Source: JAXHLG01 sp034522495 (GTDB lineage: Bacteria; Patescibacteriota; Minisyncoccia; Moranbacterales; DUUL01). From it: a stretch of DNA of 64,000 nucleotides. Positions 24,858 to 33,619 of the stretch are shown here, piece after piece (positions within the stretch are counted from its first letter, which is position 1; each line of letters starts with the position of its first letter). Under the pieces are notes generated by a model. That model saw nothing but the letters and a program-made list of their open reading frames with translations, was not told the origin of the DNA and did no database searches. The stretch spans positions 248,001 through 312,000 of the forward strand of contig JAXHLG010000002.1 of the NCBI GenBank assembly GCA_034522495.1. The letters are read 5' to 3'. Both the position numbers and the translations under genes were made by a program.

Positions 24858-25248
24858 GATGGCTCGTTGTTAAAGGGTTAAATTGCCAATGAAATTTATG
24901 GAAATATTATACGAATATAAATTGATATATAGTGGATATAGATAAATTCATTGCTCCATTGTTAAATTGCTTCATTGTTGATTGGTTTTCTTGATAACGA
25001 ATGACTCATTTTCCAGTGACAAGTGACAAGTGACAAGTGACAAGTGACTTTTGTTCAAATGTTAAAATGTTATTAACCAGTGATTATTGACTGATGATTA
25101 TCAATAAATCCCTTTCACACTTTCAACTTTATAAACTTTATAAACTAAGGTGTGTTTGGATGCCTTGCCCCGTGTGATCCCGCTTTGCGGGAGAATTTAC
25201 GGGGTTTAAATGTTAAAATGATAAAATGATAAAATGAAACTCTCTCCT
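24858..25248. repeat. Spacer repeat paired with 35384-35510
   Basis: 24961-25209 shares, in inverse orientation, most of the 35384-35510 sequence: GTTAAATTGCTTCATTGTTG, CTTGATAACGAATGACTCAT, and the GCCTTGCCCCGTGTG...TTTACGGGGTTT hairpin. This copy has an expanded GTGACAA heptamer (25015-25049) and extra sequence inside. No gene seen. Confidence 0.6.
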
Positions 25249-25276
25249 TAACATTCTAACCAAAATACTCTATAAT
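25249..25276 (+). promoter_or_regulatory. Promoter of the glycosyltransferase/murB pair
   Basis: TTAACA at 25249-25254, 16 bp spacer, TATAAT at 25271-25276, a close sigma70 match. A MITE now lies between it and the gene start, lengthening the leader from about 40 bases to over 200. Confidence 0.55.
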
Positions 25277-25292
25277 GAAAACAAGAGCCATT

Positions 25293-25461
25293 GAAACCAC
25301 TGAAGAATGAATTATTTTAAGATTTTGTCATTCTGATGAAAATCAGAATCTCTTTACAAAGCCTTTTTTGGTAATCCTTAGATGCTGAATCCTGCCAGAG
25401 GCAGACACGGCCCGTCAAAGCCGGACACGGCAAATTCAGAATGACATTCTTCAGCGGTTTC
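25293..25461. mobile_element. MITE-like element, family 1, copy 3
   Basis: 169 bp, ends GAAACCACTGAAGAAT and ATTCTTCAGCGGTTTC. AAACAAGAGCCATT (14 bp) is present on both sides as a direct repeat, which marks the insertion. Two CCCGTCAAAGCCGG-type units lie inside. Confidence 0.78.
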
Positions 25462-25492
25462 AAACAAGAGCCATTAAGGGTAACACTTTTTT

Positions 25493-26620
25493 ATGAATAT
25501 AGCAATAGATTGCGCTGACTTGGACTATGACAGGATTGACGGAACCCGGGTTTATATCAAGAATCTTCTTGATCAGTTCGGCCGCCTGGACACGGAAAGC
25601 AAATTCGTCCTATACCACAAAAATAAATTCAACTCCCTTCTAAAGCCCGAAATTTTTCCCAATTATCAAGAAAAAAGAATTAATTATCCTTTCTGGTGGA
25701 CTCAGACGGGATTCGGCTTCGAGCTTCGCTGGGATAAGCCGGATGTGTGCTGGATGCCGATTCAGCAAGTTCCTTTTTTGGCGCCCAAAAAAACAAAAAT
25801 GGCGGTGACCATCCACGACTTGGCTTTCAAAGTTTTTCCAGATTCTTTCCCGCTTCTCGATCGCAGGAAATTGGATTTTTTCACTGAAACGGCGGTCAAA
25901 AGGGCTGACAAGCTGATAGCGGTCTCGGAGGCGACCAAGCGCGACATTCTAAAATATTATCCAAAAAAAGTCAAGGAAGAAAAAATTTCAGTAGTTTACC
26001 ACGGTGTTGATAAAAATAATTTTACCTGTAATTCAAACAAAAGCAAGCAAACAAAAATTTTAGATAGGCGCAAGCTCAAAAATGCGAAATACCTGCTCTA
26101 TGTGGGCGCAATTCAGCCCAGGAAAAACATCGAAGTCCTGGTGGAGGCTTTTGAGAAAATAAAAGAACAAAAAGAACATCAAGAATTAAAGCTTGTTATA
26201 GTAGGGAAGGAAGCCTGGAAATCCGAGAAAACAATGGCGAGAATAAGAAGGTCCCCATGCAAAAGCGGGATTGTAATTATAAGAGATGCTGATTTCCAAG
26301 AACTCCCCGCGTTTTACCAAAATGCCGAAGTATTTATTCTGCCTTCTTTGTACGAAGGATTCGGGCTGCCGCTCTTGGAGGCCTTTGCTTGCGGAACTCC
26401 CGCCGTTGTAGCGGACAATTCCAGTTTAGCCGAAATTGCCGCCGACGCCGCCCTGAAATTTCTCGCCTATGAACCGGATTCTTTAAAAAATCAACTGGAG
26501 AGAATTCTATCGGATTCCAAAATAAGAAAAAAAATGATACAATCAGGAAAAGAAAGAGTAAAACAATTCAGCTGGAAAAAATGCGCTAAGAAAACTTTAG
26601 AAGAAATTAAAAACACATAG
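25493..26620 (+). CDS. GT4-family glycosyltransferase
   Basis: 375 residues with the GT-B fold of GT4 enzymes. The N-terminal Rossmann half has NIAIDCADLDYDRIDGTRVY and VTIHDLAF. The C-terminal half has YLLYVGAIQPRKNIEVLVEAF and the EGFGLPLLEAFACGTPAV donor-sugar block with the two conserved glutamates. It transfers a sugar from a nucleotide donor to an envelope glycan or lipid; the substrate is unknown. Stop and murB start are 2 bp apart, so the pair is an operon. It is a paralogue of the protein at 52780-53901. Confidence 0.9.
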   Translation: MNIAIDCADLDYDRIDGTRVYIKNLLDQFGRLDTESKFVLYHKNKFNSLLKPEIFPNYQEKRINYPFWWTQTGFGFELRWDKPDVCWMPIQQVPFLAPKKTKMAVTIHDLAFKVFPDSFPLLDRRKLDFFTETAVKRADKLIAVSEATKRDILKYYPKKVKEEKISVVYHGVDKNNFTCNSNKSKQTKILDRRKLKNAKYLLYVGAIQPRKNIEVLVEAFEKIKEQKEHQELKLVIVGKEAWKSEKTMARIRRSPCKSGIVIIRDADFQELPAFYQNAEVFILPSLYEGFGLPLLEAFACGTPAVVADNSSLAEIAADAALKFLAYEPDSLKNQLERILSDSKIRKKMIQSGKERVKQFSWKKCAKKTLEEIKNT

Positions 26621-26622
26621 CT

Positions 26623-27567
26623 ATGAAAAACAAAATCAAAAAAGATGTTTCCCTTAAAGACTTTTCCACTTTCAAGATAGGCGGTCCGGCCAGTTTTTTT
26701 GTTGAAACAAAAAGCAAAAAAGAGTTGGAGGAGGCACTCCGATGGGCTAAATACCAAAACCTGAAATATTTTATCTTGGGAGGCGGAAGCAACATTCTTT
26801 TCAGCGACGAGGGCTTTGAAGGCTTGATCGTAAAAATTAGCAACGACAATTTGGAAGAAGATGGAAAGAACAAAGTTGTCGCCGGAGCAGGCGTGAAACT
26901 CGGCGATCTGGTAAATTTTTCCGCGGAGAAAGGCCTGAAAGGCCTGGAGTGGGCCGCCGGTATCCCCGGCACGGTTGGCGGAGCGGTCAGGGGGAACGCG
27001 GGCGCTTTCGGCGGGGAAATGAAGGATTCGGCAGTCAAAGTCAAGGCTTTCAAAATAAATGAAGACAAAGTGGAAGCGCAAGAATTTTCCAAGTCGCAAT
27101 GCGGATTTGATTACAGGGAAAGCATATTCAAAAGAAACAATAGCTTGATAATCTGGGAGATAGAGCTTGCTTTCAAGCGGGGAAATAAAAAGGAGATACA
27201 AGATAAGATCAAGGAAATTACAAAATCAAGAAAAGAAAAACAGCCGTCGCTTAACAGATGTTTTTCCGCCGGATCGGTCTTCAAAAATCCAAACGCCAAC
27301 AAGGAAGTTCGAGAAATGTTTGAACAGGAAACCGGCTCTGCCTGTAAGGACAAGAAGGTTCCGGCCGGCTGGCTGATAGATATGTGCGATTTAAAAGGCC
27401 TGCAAGTGGGCGATGCCAAAATAAGTCCCGACCAAGCCAATTTTATAATTAACGAGGGAAATGCCAAGTCCCACGATGTGGTTACCCTGATTAGCTTAAT
27501 CAAGCAAAAAGTCAGGCACAACTTCGGCATTCAACTGCAAGAAGAATTACAATTAGTCGGTTTTTAA
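26623..27567 (+). CDS. murB: UDP-N-acetylenolpyruvoylglucosamine reductase
   Basis: 314 residues. FAD-binding blocks GGGSNILFSDEGFEGLIVK and GLEWAAGIPGTVGGAVRGNAGAFGGEM, catalytic serine in CFSAGSVFKNP, and the terminal glutamate in EELQLVGF. It makes UDP-MurNAc for peptidoglycan. The shorter YRESIF region suggests a type II enzyme. Translationally close to the upstream glycosyltransferase. Confidence 0.95.
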   Translation: MKNKIKKDVSLKDFSTFKIGGPASFFVETKSKKELEEALRWAKYQNLKYFILGGGSNILFSDEGFEGLIVKISNDNLEEDGKNKVVAGAGVKLGDLVNFSAEKGLKGLEWAAGIPGTVGGAVRGNAGAFGGEMKDSAVKVKAFKINEDKVEAQEFSKSQCGFDYRESIFKRNNSLIIWEIELAFKRGNKKEIQDKIKEITKSRKEKQPSLNRCFSAGSVFKNPNANKEVREMFEQETGSACKDKKVPAGWLIDMCDLKGLQVGDAKISPDQANFIINEGNAKSHDVVTLISLIKQKVRHNFGIQLQEELQLVGF

Positions 27568-27786
27568 GCATATTTCCTTGCCGACCAATGTTAAGTGTTT
27601 ATCAATTCCTGTTTTTTTAGAAAGAGAGTTAGCCTTTCTAAATAGACTAAACTTCATATGCGCGTATCTTTTTTATTTAAACGCGCACCGCTTTAAGAAT
27701 ATAAATATTTTACACATTTTGCCCCGCAGAGCGGGACAGGCCCTAAATAGACAACAGTTGTGCAGCAGCTATTAATTTTTCTTCTC

Positions 27787-28422
27787 ATGATCAAAGTGCT
27801 CAAAAAAAACAAAAACAAAAAATTGCTGCTCTCTCTTTTTTCCTTGCTGGGAATTGTCCTGCCCTTCCTCTCCGCCCAAGCCCAAACCCTCTCTCAAATC
27901 CCCGGCCAGGAAAGCACCACTGACGACTTAATAGAATACCTCAACAACTTCTACAAATTCGGCCTCTCCTCCATCGCCATCCTGGCGGTTTTCATGATAG
28001 CGGTAGGAGCTTTCACTTACCTGGTCCTGGCCGTAGGCAATCCCTCCAAAATGCAATCGGCCAAAGAAAAAATCACCAACGCCCTCTTCGGCCTGGCCCT
28101 GGCCTTCCTGGCTTATCTGATGCTCTTTGTCATCAACCCCGACCTGGTTTCCGGAACTATCGCCGGCCTCTCGGAAAAAACCCAAGAGATCCAAAACAAC
28201 ACCAAGGGAAATTACTGGAACAACGGCCCGGAACTCAAATGCGGAGCTGCCGCAGGGGAATATCCAGCCGACGCCGATTCTTTTCAAGGGAAATTCTGCA
28301 AAATCGGAGAATTAAAAGGAAACGAACCCTCCTTTCCCGACCAAGGAGGCTCTGTCGAATGGATCTGTGTCAGACAGAAAGACAAAGGCGAGACCAAGTG
28401 CCGAGCTGAGAGAGAGTCCTGA
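27787..28422 (+). CDS. TrbC/VirB2-like pilin with Cys-rich C-terminal domain
   Basis: 211 residues from the ATG at 27787 (a GTG at 27760 is possible). A signal peptide (about 10-37, ending AQAQ) is followed by two membrane helices (about 60-85 and 105-130) separated by a short charged loop, the pilin arrangement of conjugation and type IV secretion systems, common in CPR genomes. Beyond it is a secreted-type domain with four cysteines (KCGAAAGEY, KFCKIG, WICVR, TKCRAE) that resembles small Cys domains of surface proteins. No VirB4 or other secretion genes are in the window. Confidence 0.7.
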   Translation: MIKVLKKNKNKKLLLSLFSLLGIVLPFLSAQAQTLSQIPGQESTTDDLIEYLNNFYKFGLSSIAILAVFMIAVGAFTYLVLAVGNPSKMQSAKEKITNALFGLALAFLAYLMLFVINPDLVSGTIAGLSEKTQEIQNNTKGNYWNNGPELKCGAAAGEYPADADSFQGKFCKIGELKGNEPSFPDQGGSVEWICVRQKDKGETKCRAERES

Positions 28423-28511
28423 AAAAGAAGCTCTTCAAACTAAAATATAAAACTCAATTTTGCGTATAAATAACTAGGAGATTGGAAAGTTTAAAAATTA
28501 AAAGCCAAATT

Positions 28512-28883
28512 ATGCAAATCAGATATTATTTCGGGGAGAGCAAGCTAACTGAGGGAGAAAGAGATTACGTTGAGAAGAGGCTGAATAAATTTAGGGAACT
28601 ATTAGACAATGACAAGGAATATGCCGAAGATGAACTTTTTATAGATTTCCGAGCCGAAAAGGACAAAAAAGGCTTTTGGAATCTAGAGGTAATATTTGAT
28701 ACGCCCAACAACTCTTACAGGGCATCTAAAAGCGAGAAAGCCGTGACCGAGGCGTTTGATTTGGCCCAAGAAGCAATTAACAAGCAAATCAGAAGAGATA
28801 AAGAAAGATGGAAAGATCTAAAACAGAGAGGCGGAAGATCCATTAGGAAAAAAAACACTATCAGCGATAATGCGAGGTTTTAA
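28512..28883 (+). CDS. hpf: Ribosome hibernation promoting factor (HPF/RaiA)
   Basis: 123 residues from the ATG at 28512; the TTG 30 bases upstream is not favoured. MQIRYYFGESKLTEGERDYVEKRL and the AVTEAFDLAQEAINKQIRRDKER helix are family features. It binds the 30S decoding region under slow growth. The short form lacks the long C-terminal dimerisation domain. Confidence 0.85.
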   Translation: MQIRYYFGESKLTEGERDYVEKRLNKFRELLDNDKEYAEDELFIDFRAEKDKKGFWNLEVIFDTPNNSYRASKSEKAVTEAFDLAQEAINKQIRRDKERWKDLKQRGGRSIRKKNTISDNARF

Positions 28884-28988
28884 AGTCAATTGTTGCATTG
28901 TCAAATTGCTTCATTGTTAAGGAAAATTTAATTAAATAGCCATTAACAATAGAACAATGGAGCAATGAAGCAATGAATAATGATTCCA

Positions 28989-29017
28989 TTGACAAAAAAG
29001 CATAAATTTGTTACACT
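28989..29017 (+). promoter_or_regulatory. Consensus-like promoter of khpA
   Basis: TTGACA at 28989-28994, 17 bp spacer, TACACT at 29012-29017. It is the closest match to the sigma70 consensus in the window. A leader of about 70 bases, with a short GAAGAGC stretch and TAGAGAAATGG around the start, precedes the gene. Confidence 0.65.
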
Positions 29018-29095
29018 ATAGTCAAGTAATTCCCGGCATGGATAAGTCGATGCTTAAGGGAAGAGCAATTTAATAATTAGAATTAACGTAGAGAA

Positions 29096-29458
29096 ATGGC
29101 AGAAAAAGAAAAAGATCAAGAATTCTTGGAATTTTTGGTTCAGTCCATTGTGGACTACCCGGATGACGTTACAGTAGAAAGAGGGATTGATGAAAGAGGC
29201 GTCCTCTTGACATTAACTGTAAATCCCAAAGATATGGGGATGATCATCGGAAGACAAGGCTCCACCGCAAAGGCCATCAGGACTTTGTTGAGAGTTATGG
29301 GAGCTAAAAACGACGCTCGAATCAATCTTAAGATCAATGAACCGGAAGGTTCTGAAAGGTACTCTGAAAAAGGAGCCGAAAGCTCTAAAAAAGAGGAAGG
29401 ATCTGAAGAAGGCGATTCCGAAAAAAGTATCGACGATATCGTTAATGATATAAAATAA
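29096..29458 (+). CDS. khpA: KH-domain RNA-binding protein
   Basis: 120 residues. LVQSIVDYPDDVTVERGIDERG and the GXXG loop MIIGRQGSTAKAIRTLLRVMGAK are the KhpA signature. It binds RNA with KhpB and affects cell size and small-RNA function in other bacteria. The C-terminal 30 residues are an acidic, Ser-rich tail not usual in the family. In most genomes it follows rpsP; rpsP is not here. Confidence 0.9.
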   Translation: MAEKEKDQEFLEFLVQSIVDYPDDVTVERGIDERGVLLTLTVNPKDMGMIIGRQGSTAKAIRTLLRVMGAKNDARINLKINEPEGSERYSEKGAESSKKEEGSEEGDSEKSIDDIVNDIK

Positions 29459-29483
29459 GTCTCTAAAAGGCTTTCAAATATCC

Positions 29484-29515
29484 AAAAACCGTGTTATCAT
29501 TGTAACGCGGTTTTT
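29484..29515 (+). terminator. Terminator after khpA
   Basis: AAAAACCGTGTTA and TAACGCGGTTTTT pair with one wobble around TCATTG, followed by further T. A spacer with CCATTGCT octamers lies between it and trmD. Confidence 0.85.
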
Positions 29516-29651
29516 GTTGTATTAAATTATTCCATTGCTCCATTGCTCCATTGTTCAATTGTTATGGCAACAGTTTCTTTAACAATGAAACAATGAAACC
29601 TGCCATAGGCAGCTCACCCTTTGGGTGGCAATTTAGCAATGAAAATTGACC

Positions 29652-30338
29652 ATGTTAACTTTCCACATAGTAACCATATTTCCAGAAATACTTGAGAACT
29701 ACTTTAATGTAGGCATGATGAAAAAGGCACAAGAAGAAAACTTGGCCGATTTTTTAGTATATAATTTAAGAGACTGCAGCCAAGACAAACACCGGAAAGT
29801 TGACGACACTCCTTACGGCGGAGGACCCGGCATGGTCATGAGAGTTGATGTAATCAACAATTGCGTGGAAGACATCAAAAGCAAAATCAAAGAAGAGAGA
29901 GGGGAGGAGGCGCTGGTTAAAACCAAAACCATACTTTTCTCCGCCAAAGGAAAAAGCTTCGATCAAAAACGGGCAATCCGGTGGTGCGGAGAAATTTCAG
30001 ATTTTATATTGATATGCGGGAGATACGAGGGGGTAGATGAAAGAGTGGTTAAGAAAATAGCCGATGAAGAAATCTCTGTGGGGAAGTATATATTAACCGG
30101 AGGCGAGTTGCCGGCCATGATAGTGGCTGATGCCGTAACTCGCTTAATCCCCGGCGTCCTAGGTAACAAAGAATCTTTGAGCTGGGAGAGCTTTAGTGCA
30201 AAAGAAGAGGAAGACAGGCTGGATTACCCGGTTTACACCAGGCCCGAAAGCTACAAAGGATGGAAAGTCCCCCAGGTGCTCTTGAGCGGCCATCATCATG
30301 AGATAGAAAAATGGAGAAAGAAAAATTCGAAATTATGA
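29652..30338 (+). CDS. trmD: tRNA (guanine-37-N1)-methyltransferase
   Basis: 228 residues from the ATG at 29652 (an upstream TTG exists). SPOUT-fold motifs: TIFPEILENYF, DDTPYGGGPGMVMR, ILICGRYEGVDERV, ISVGKYILTGGELPAM, and YPVYTRPESYKGWKVPQVLLSGHH. It methylates G37 of tRNAs reading CNN codons to prevent frameshifts. It is split from rplS, its usual neighbour. Confidence 0.96.
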   Translation: MLTFHIVTIFPEILENYFNVGMMKKAQEENLADFLVYNLRDCSQDKHRKVDDTPYGGGPGMVMRVDVINNCVEDIKSKIKEERGEEALVKTKTILFSAKGKSFDQKRAIRWCGEISDFILICGRYEGVDERVVKKIADEEISVGKYILTGGELPAMIVADAVTRLIPGVLGNKESLSWESFSAKEEEDRLDYPVYTRPESYKGWKVPQVLLSGHHHEIEKWRKKNSKL

Positions 30339-30412
30339 ACAAGCAATCCAAGGTTGAACCTTGGATATGCCCTGGGAATCACGAGCTTTAATTACTGGAT
30401 TAAACTAAAAAA

Positions 30413-31537
30413 TTGAAAAGCAAAAAAACACAAAAGAAAAAAGCCGACCCGGTAATTTTGGGAATAACCTTTATTCTGCTTATTTTTGGGTTAATAATGC
30501 TTGCCTCGGCGGGCGTGGTTTTGTCCGAGACAAGATTTGGAGATGCTTATTATCTCTTCAAAAGGCAGCTTTTATTCGGAGTTATTCCCGGTCTTGCACT
30601 CTTTTTTATTTTTCAAAAAGTCAATTACAGATTTTGGAAAAAAGTCTCGGTTCTGTTATTTTTTGTTACTATCATCCTCCTTTTTTTGGTTTTAATGCCG
30701 GGAATAGGAAGCAGCTACAAAGGGGCCAGTAGCTGGATTGATCTGGGGCCGATCAGTTTCCAGCCCACTGAAATGGCTAAATTCACTATGATCATTTATC
30801 TTGCCGCTTGGCTGGAAAGCAGGGGCAGGAAAATCAAAAGTTTTAAAGAGGGGCTGCTGCCTTTTTTGGCTATACTGTGCGCGGTTTCAGCGCTAATAAT
30901 CAGCCAGCCGGACTTGGGAACGTTGGGGGCCATAGTGATAATTTCAGTCATGATGCTTTTTGCCTCAGGAGCGCCAATCAAGCATTTGGCGGGTCTTTTT
31001 GCCGGAGGAGTAAGCATTATTCTGCTCTTGATCAAACTGGAGCCTTATCGAATGGATCGGTTGAAAGTTTTTTTGGGGACTGGAATTGATCCTCAGGGAA
31101 TTGGCTACCAAATCAATCAAGCCCTCATGGCGGTTGGCTCCGGCGGATTGTTCGGTCTTGGTTTAGGCTACAGCCGGCAGAAATTCAATTACTTGCCGGA
31201 GCCTGTTGGCGACAGCATTTTTGCCATAATAGCCGAGGAGCTTGGCTTTATTGGCGCCGGCCTTCTTCTTTTGCTCTTTATTGCTTTTGCCTTAAGAGGT
31301 TTCCGGATTGCCAGGTTTGCGCCAGACCAGTTCAGCCGTATGGTGGCGATTGGAATAAGCTCTTGGATAATATTCCAAGCTCTTATTAACATTATGGCCA
31401 TAATTAAATTGATCCCTTTGACTGGAATCACCCTCCCGCTTATCAGCTACGGCTCCAGTTCTCTGGTCTTCACTCTTTTGGGAATCGCGGTTCTCTTGAA
31501 CATTTCAAAGCACACGGATTTGTCGGTAAAAAAATAG
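30413..31537 (+). CDS. FtsW/RodA/SpoVE-family SEDS protein
   Basis: 374 residues from a TTG start with no better ATG. About ten membrane segments with the SEDS landmarks: SSYKGASSWIDLGPISFQPTEMAKF, QPDLGTLGAI, SGGLFGLGLGYSRQKFNYLPEPVGDSIFAIIAEELGFIG, and ITLPLISYGSSSL. These polymerise glycan strands with a class B PBP. Which of FtsW or RodA cannot be told here; the GNSRQK-like loop and lack of long tail fit FtsW slightly better. Confidence 0.9.
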   Translation: MKSKKTQKKKADPVILGITFILLIFGLIMLASAGVVLSETRFGDAYYLFKRQLLFGVIPGLALFFIFQKVNYRFWKKVSVLLFFVTIILLFLVLMPGIGSSYKGASSWIDLGPISFQPTEMAKFTMIIYLAAWLESRGRKIKSFKEGLLPFLAILCAVSALIISQPDLGTLGAIVIISVMMLFASGAPIKHLAGLFAGGVSIILLLIKLEPYRMDRLKVFLGTGIDPQGIGYQINQALMAVGSGGLFGLGLGYSRQKFNYLPEPVGDSIFAIIAEELGFIGAGLLLLLFIAFALRGFRIARFAPDQFSRMVAIGISSWIIFQALINIMAIIKLIPLTGITLPLISYGSSSLVFTLLGIAVLLNISKHTDLSVKK

Positions 31538-31634
31538 TTATTTTGTTTTTAATTGATGCTACACCCATATTTTTTCTTCGGCCAATATGAATACGTTTGC
31601 CAATCCTAACCCTAAAGCATTCAGGAGCAGCATA

Positions 31635-31674
31635 CAGAAGTTTGACTTCTGCGGATGCAGAAGTCAAACTTCTG
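31635..31674. repeat. Perfect 18-bp-arm hairpin, GGAT loop
   Basis: CAGAAGTTTGACTTCTGC, loop GGAT, and its exact inverse. Near-identical hairpins occur at 59950-59987 and 60732-60769 with the same ACTTCTGCGGATGCAGAAGT-type core. It lies in a spacer before the terminator of the convergent pair. Confidence 0.6.
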
Positions 31675-31732
31675 GCTCTCGCTAGTACTTCTAAGGTAGT
31701 ACGATTCTTGTTGGCAAGCTCTTTAACCATCA

Positions 31733-31764
31733 AAAAAACCGCGCGAAAATTTGCGCGGTTTTTT
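31733..31764. terminator. Bidirectional terminator between convergent genes
   Basis: AAAAAACCGCGC and GCGCGGTTTTTT around an 8-nt loop. It serves both the FtsW/RodA gene and the convergent VWA protein gene, whose stop is 14 bp away. Confidence 0.9.
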
Positions 31765-31777
31765 GTAAAAAGTTAAA

Positions 31778-33460
31778 TTAAAATTCTATCCAATCCTTAG
31801 GAACCACGTCGCAATCTCTTTCCACTTCGCAAGTGTCATTATATTTGGGAGCCGCTCCGGTGCAATCCCACACAAACGCATCGTTGGCTTTGTCATCTCG
31901 ATTTATGTATTTGACCACGGGCGTTCCGAATGATATTTCGCATAAATCGGACGCCGGTTTTTCGCAGGTGCTAGTTATCTCGGCAGCGCTTCCGCATTTG
32001 CCGCTATAGTAGCAAGATCCATTTTTACATCTTCCCACGTTGCCTTCATCATCTATACAATCATTGATATCGAGCTGGGTTTTTTCCGATTCATAGCAGC
32101 CGCCTTTGCTTAATTCGCATCCTCTTTCCGTGTAAGGCATCTCTCTTGTAGCGTCTGGAATTCCATTGTTGTTGGCGTCTCGGCACTGATAATTGCTCCA
32201 TGATCCGTATGTCGTAGTGCCGCAATCCTGTATGCTTTCTCCGCAGCTTGCATATTGCCAAACAGAACTATCGCAATAGCATTTTAAATAATCATAGACA
32301 ACCCTGTAGTCATTGTTTATGCAGTATTCATGCTTATGGTTTGATGTTTTTACACACTTTTCTTCACAATCGATGCAACTTATCTCTATCTGTTTTTCCT
32401 CAATTTGAACATTTTGCTTACAGTAATCGGTTTCACCGAACTTCTGGATGCCGTATTCAATTTCCAAAGCTTCTTCATTGATTGGAAAGATTTGACCGGC
32501 TCCCGCCTTATCAGCTTTTAATTCAATTTTGTAAGTATTTTCATCTCCTTTTTTTAGCGGATCATCTATTTTCCATTCCAATAAATCCATTCCTTGGTAA
32601 TAGTTGGCCTCTTGCGCTGATTGAAAGGGTGCCTTGTCGCTATTTTTCAATTTTAATCTCATCTGAAGATTATCAGCTGTGAATTCCTGCAAAATATCAT
32701 CTATGATTTTTTCAAAAGTCTTCTCAATTTCGTTTGTGTCGGAGTAATAATATTTTCCATTCTTGTCCCCCGAGTTTTGAGCGATATTTTTTAGAGTAGA
32801 AGCGGAAGCGTCGTATCCAATTCCTACTGTGTAAACTGTTGTATCTTTCGGGACCGCGTTAATACCTTGATTAACTGAAGGCGGAGTGTTATGAAGCCCG
32901 TCTGAAGCAAGGACTATGAAATGGCGAGCGTTGGCTCTTGATTTATTGCTCATGTGGCTGGCTGCGGTCAGAAGTCCTCCGCCAATACTTGTGCTGCCTC
33001 CCGGATACATTTGATCAATTTTGCTGTCTACTAAATCATATCTATTGGTGAAGCCAATATCTAAAGTGGAATTTTGATTGTAGGTTACCAAGCCGACTTT
33101 GTTTTTACTGTGGTTGTTGCTTGCTCTTAACGTTTCAATGACTTGATGAAGCGCTTTTTTAGCCCCCGCCATTTTATTTTGCCAGCCCATCGAACCAGAT
33201 CTGTCCATTACCAAAATCAAATCAAGGATATCTCCTTCTTCTTTGATATTTTCTCCTTCTGCGTTTAGTGTTAACTGTAAGTTAACGGCTTCATCTATGT
33301 CATAAACATTGTCATCATCAGTCAAAGAGAGAGAGGCGCTGAAGTTGTTTTGGCAGACGGGATCAGATGGAGCAGCTTCTGCCTTTTTTGAAAAAAAATT
33401 TAACATCAAAACAATCAAAAAAAGCAAGAAAAAGAAATTACTGAATATTTTTTTTGTCAT
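31778..33460 (-). CDS. Secreted VWA-domain protein with Cys-rich tail
   Basis: 560 residues. Signal peptide (about 5-29, AEA cleavage site). A von Willebrand A domain (about 78-250) has an intact MIDAS: DRSGSM, the Thr in GGSTSIGG, and ASDG. A beta-rich middle (about 255-375) leads to a Cys-rich C-terminal part (about 375-560). The last 100 residues match the C-terminus of the protein at 35929-36972 (NDLCxI, FxWxCxG, CExERDC). Likely a surface adhesin or matrix protein. Confidence 0.85.
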   Translation of the reverse strand: MTKKIFSNFFFLLFLIVLMLNFFSKKAEAAPSDPVCQNNFSASLSLTDDDNVYDIDEAVNLQLTLNAEGENIKEEGDILDLILVMDRSGSMGWQNKMAGAKKALHQVIETLRASNNHSKNKVGLVTYNQNSTLDIGFTNRYDLVDSKIDQMYPGGSTSIGGGLLTAASHMSNKSRANARHFIVLASDGLHNTPPSVNQGINAVPKDTTVYTVGIGYDASASTLKNIAQNSGDKNGKYYYSDTNEIEKTFEKIIDDILQEFTADNLQMRLKLKNSDKAPFQSAQEANYYQGMDLLEWKIDDPLKKGDENTYKIELKADKAGAGQIFPINEEALEIEYGIQKFGETDYCKQNVQIEEKQIEISCIDCEEKCVKTSNHKHEYCINNDYRVVYDYLKCYCDSSVWQYASCGESIQDCGTTTYGSWSNYQCRDANNNGIPDATREMPYTERGCELSKGGCYESEKTQLDINDCIDDEGNVGRCKNGSCYYSGKCGSAAEITSTCEKPASDLCEISFGTPVVKYINRDDKANDAFVWDCTGAAPKYNDTCEVERDCDVVPKDWIEF

Positions 33461-33619
33461 ATTTGTTTTTTAAAATTATTTAAAAGATAACTAGTTTTTT
33501 TCTTTTGCTTTGAAAATATACAGAAAGAATTCTGCCTTTCTTGCTTATTGTTGCAGAGCGGGACTTGATTAAAATATACTTCGAAGAATTTTATTCATAG
33601 TCTCCGGCATCTTCTGCTT

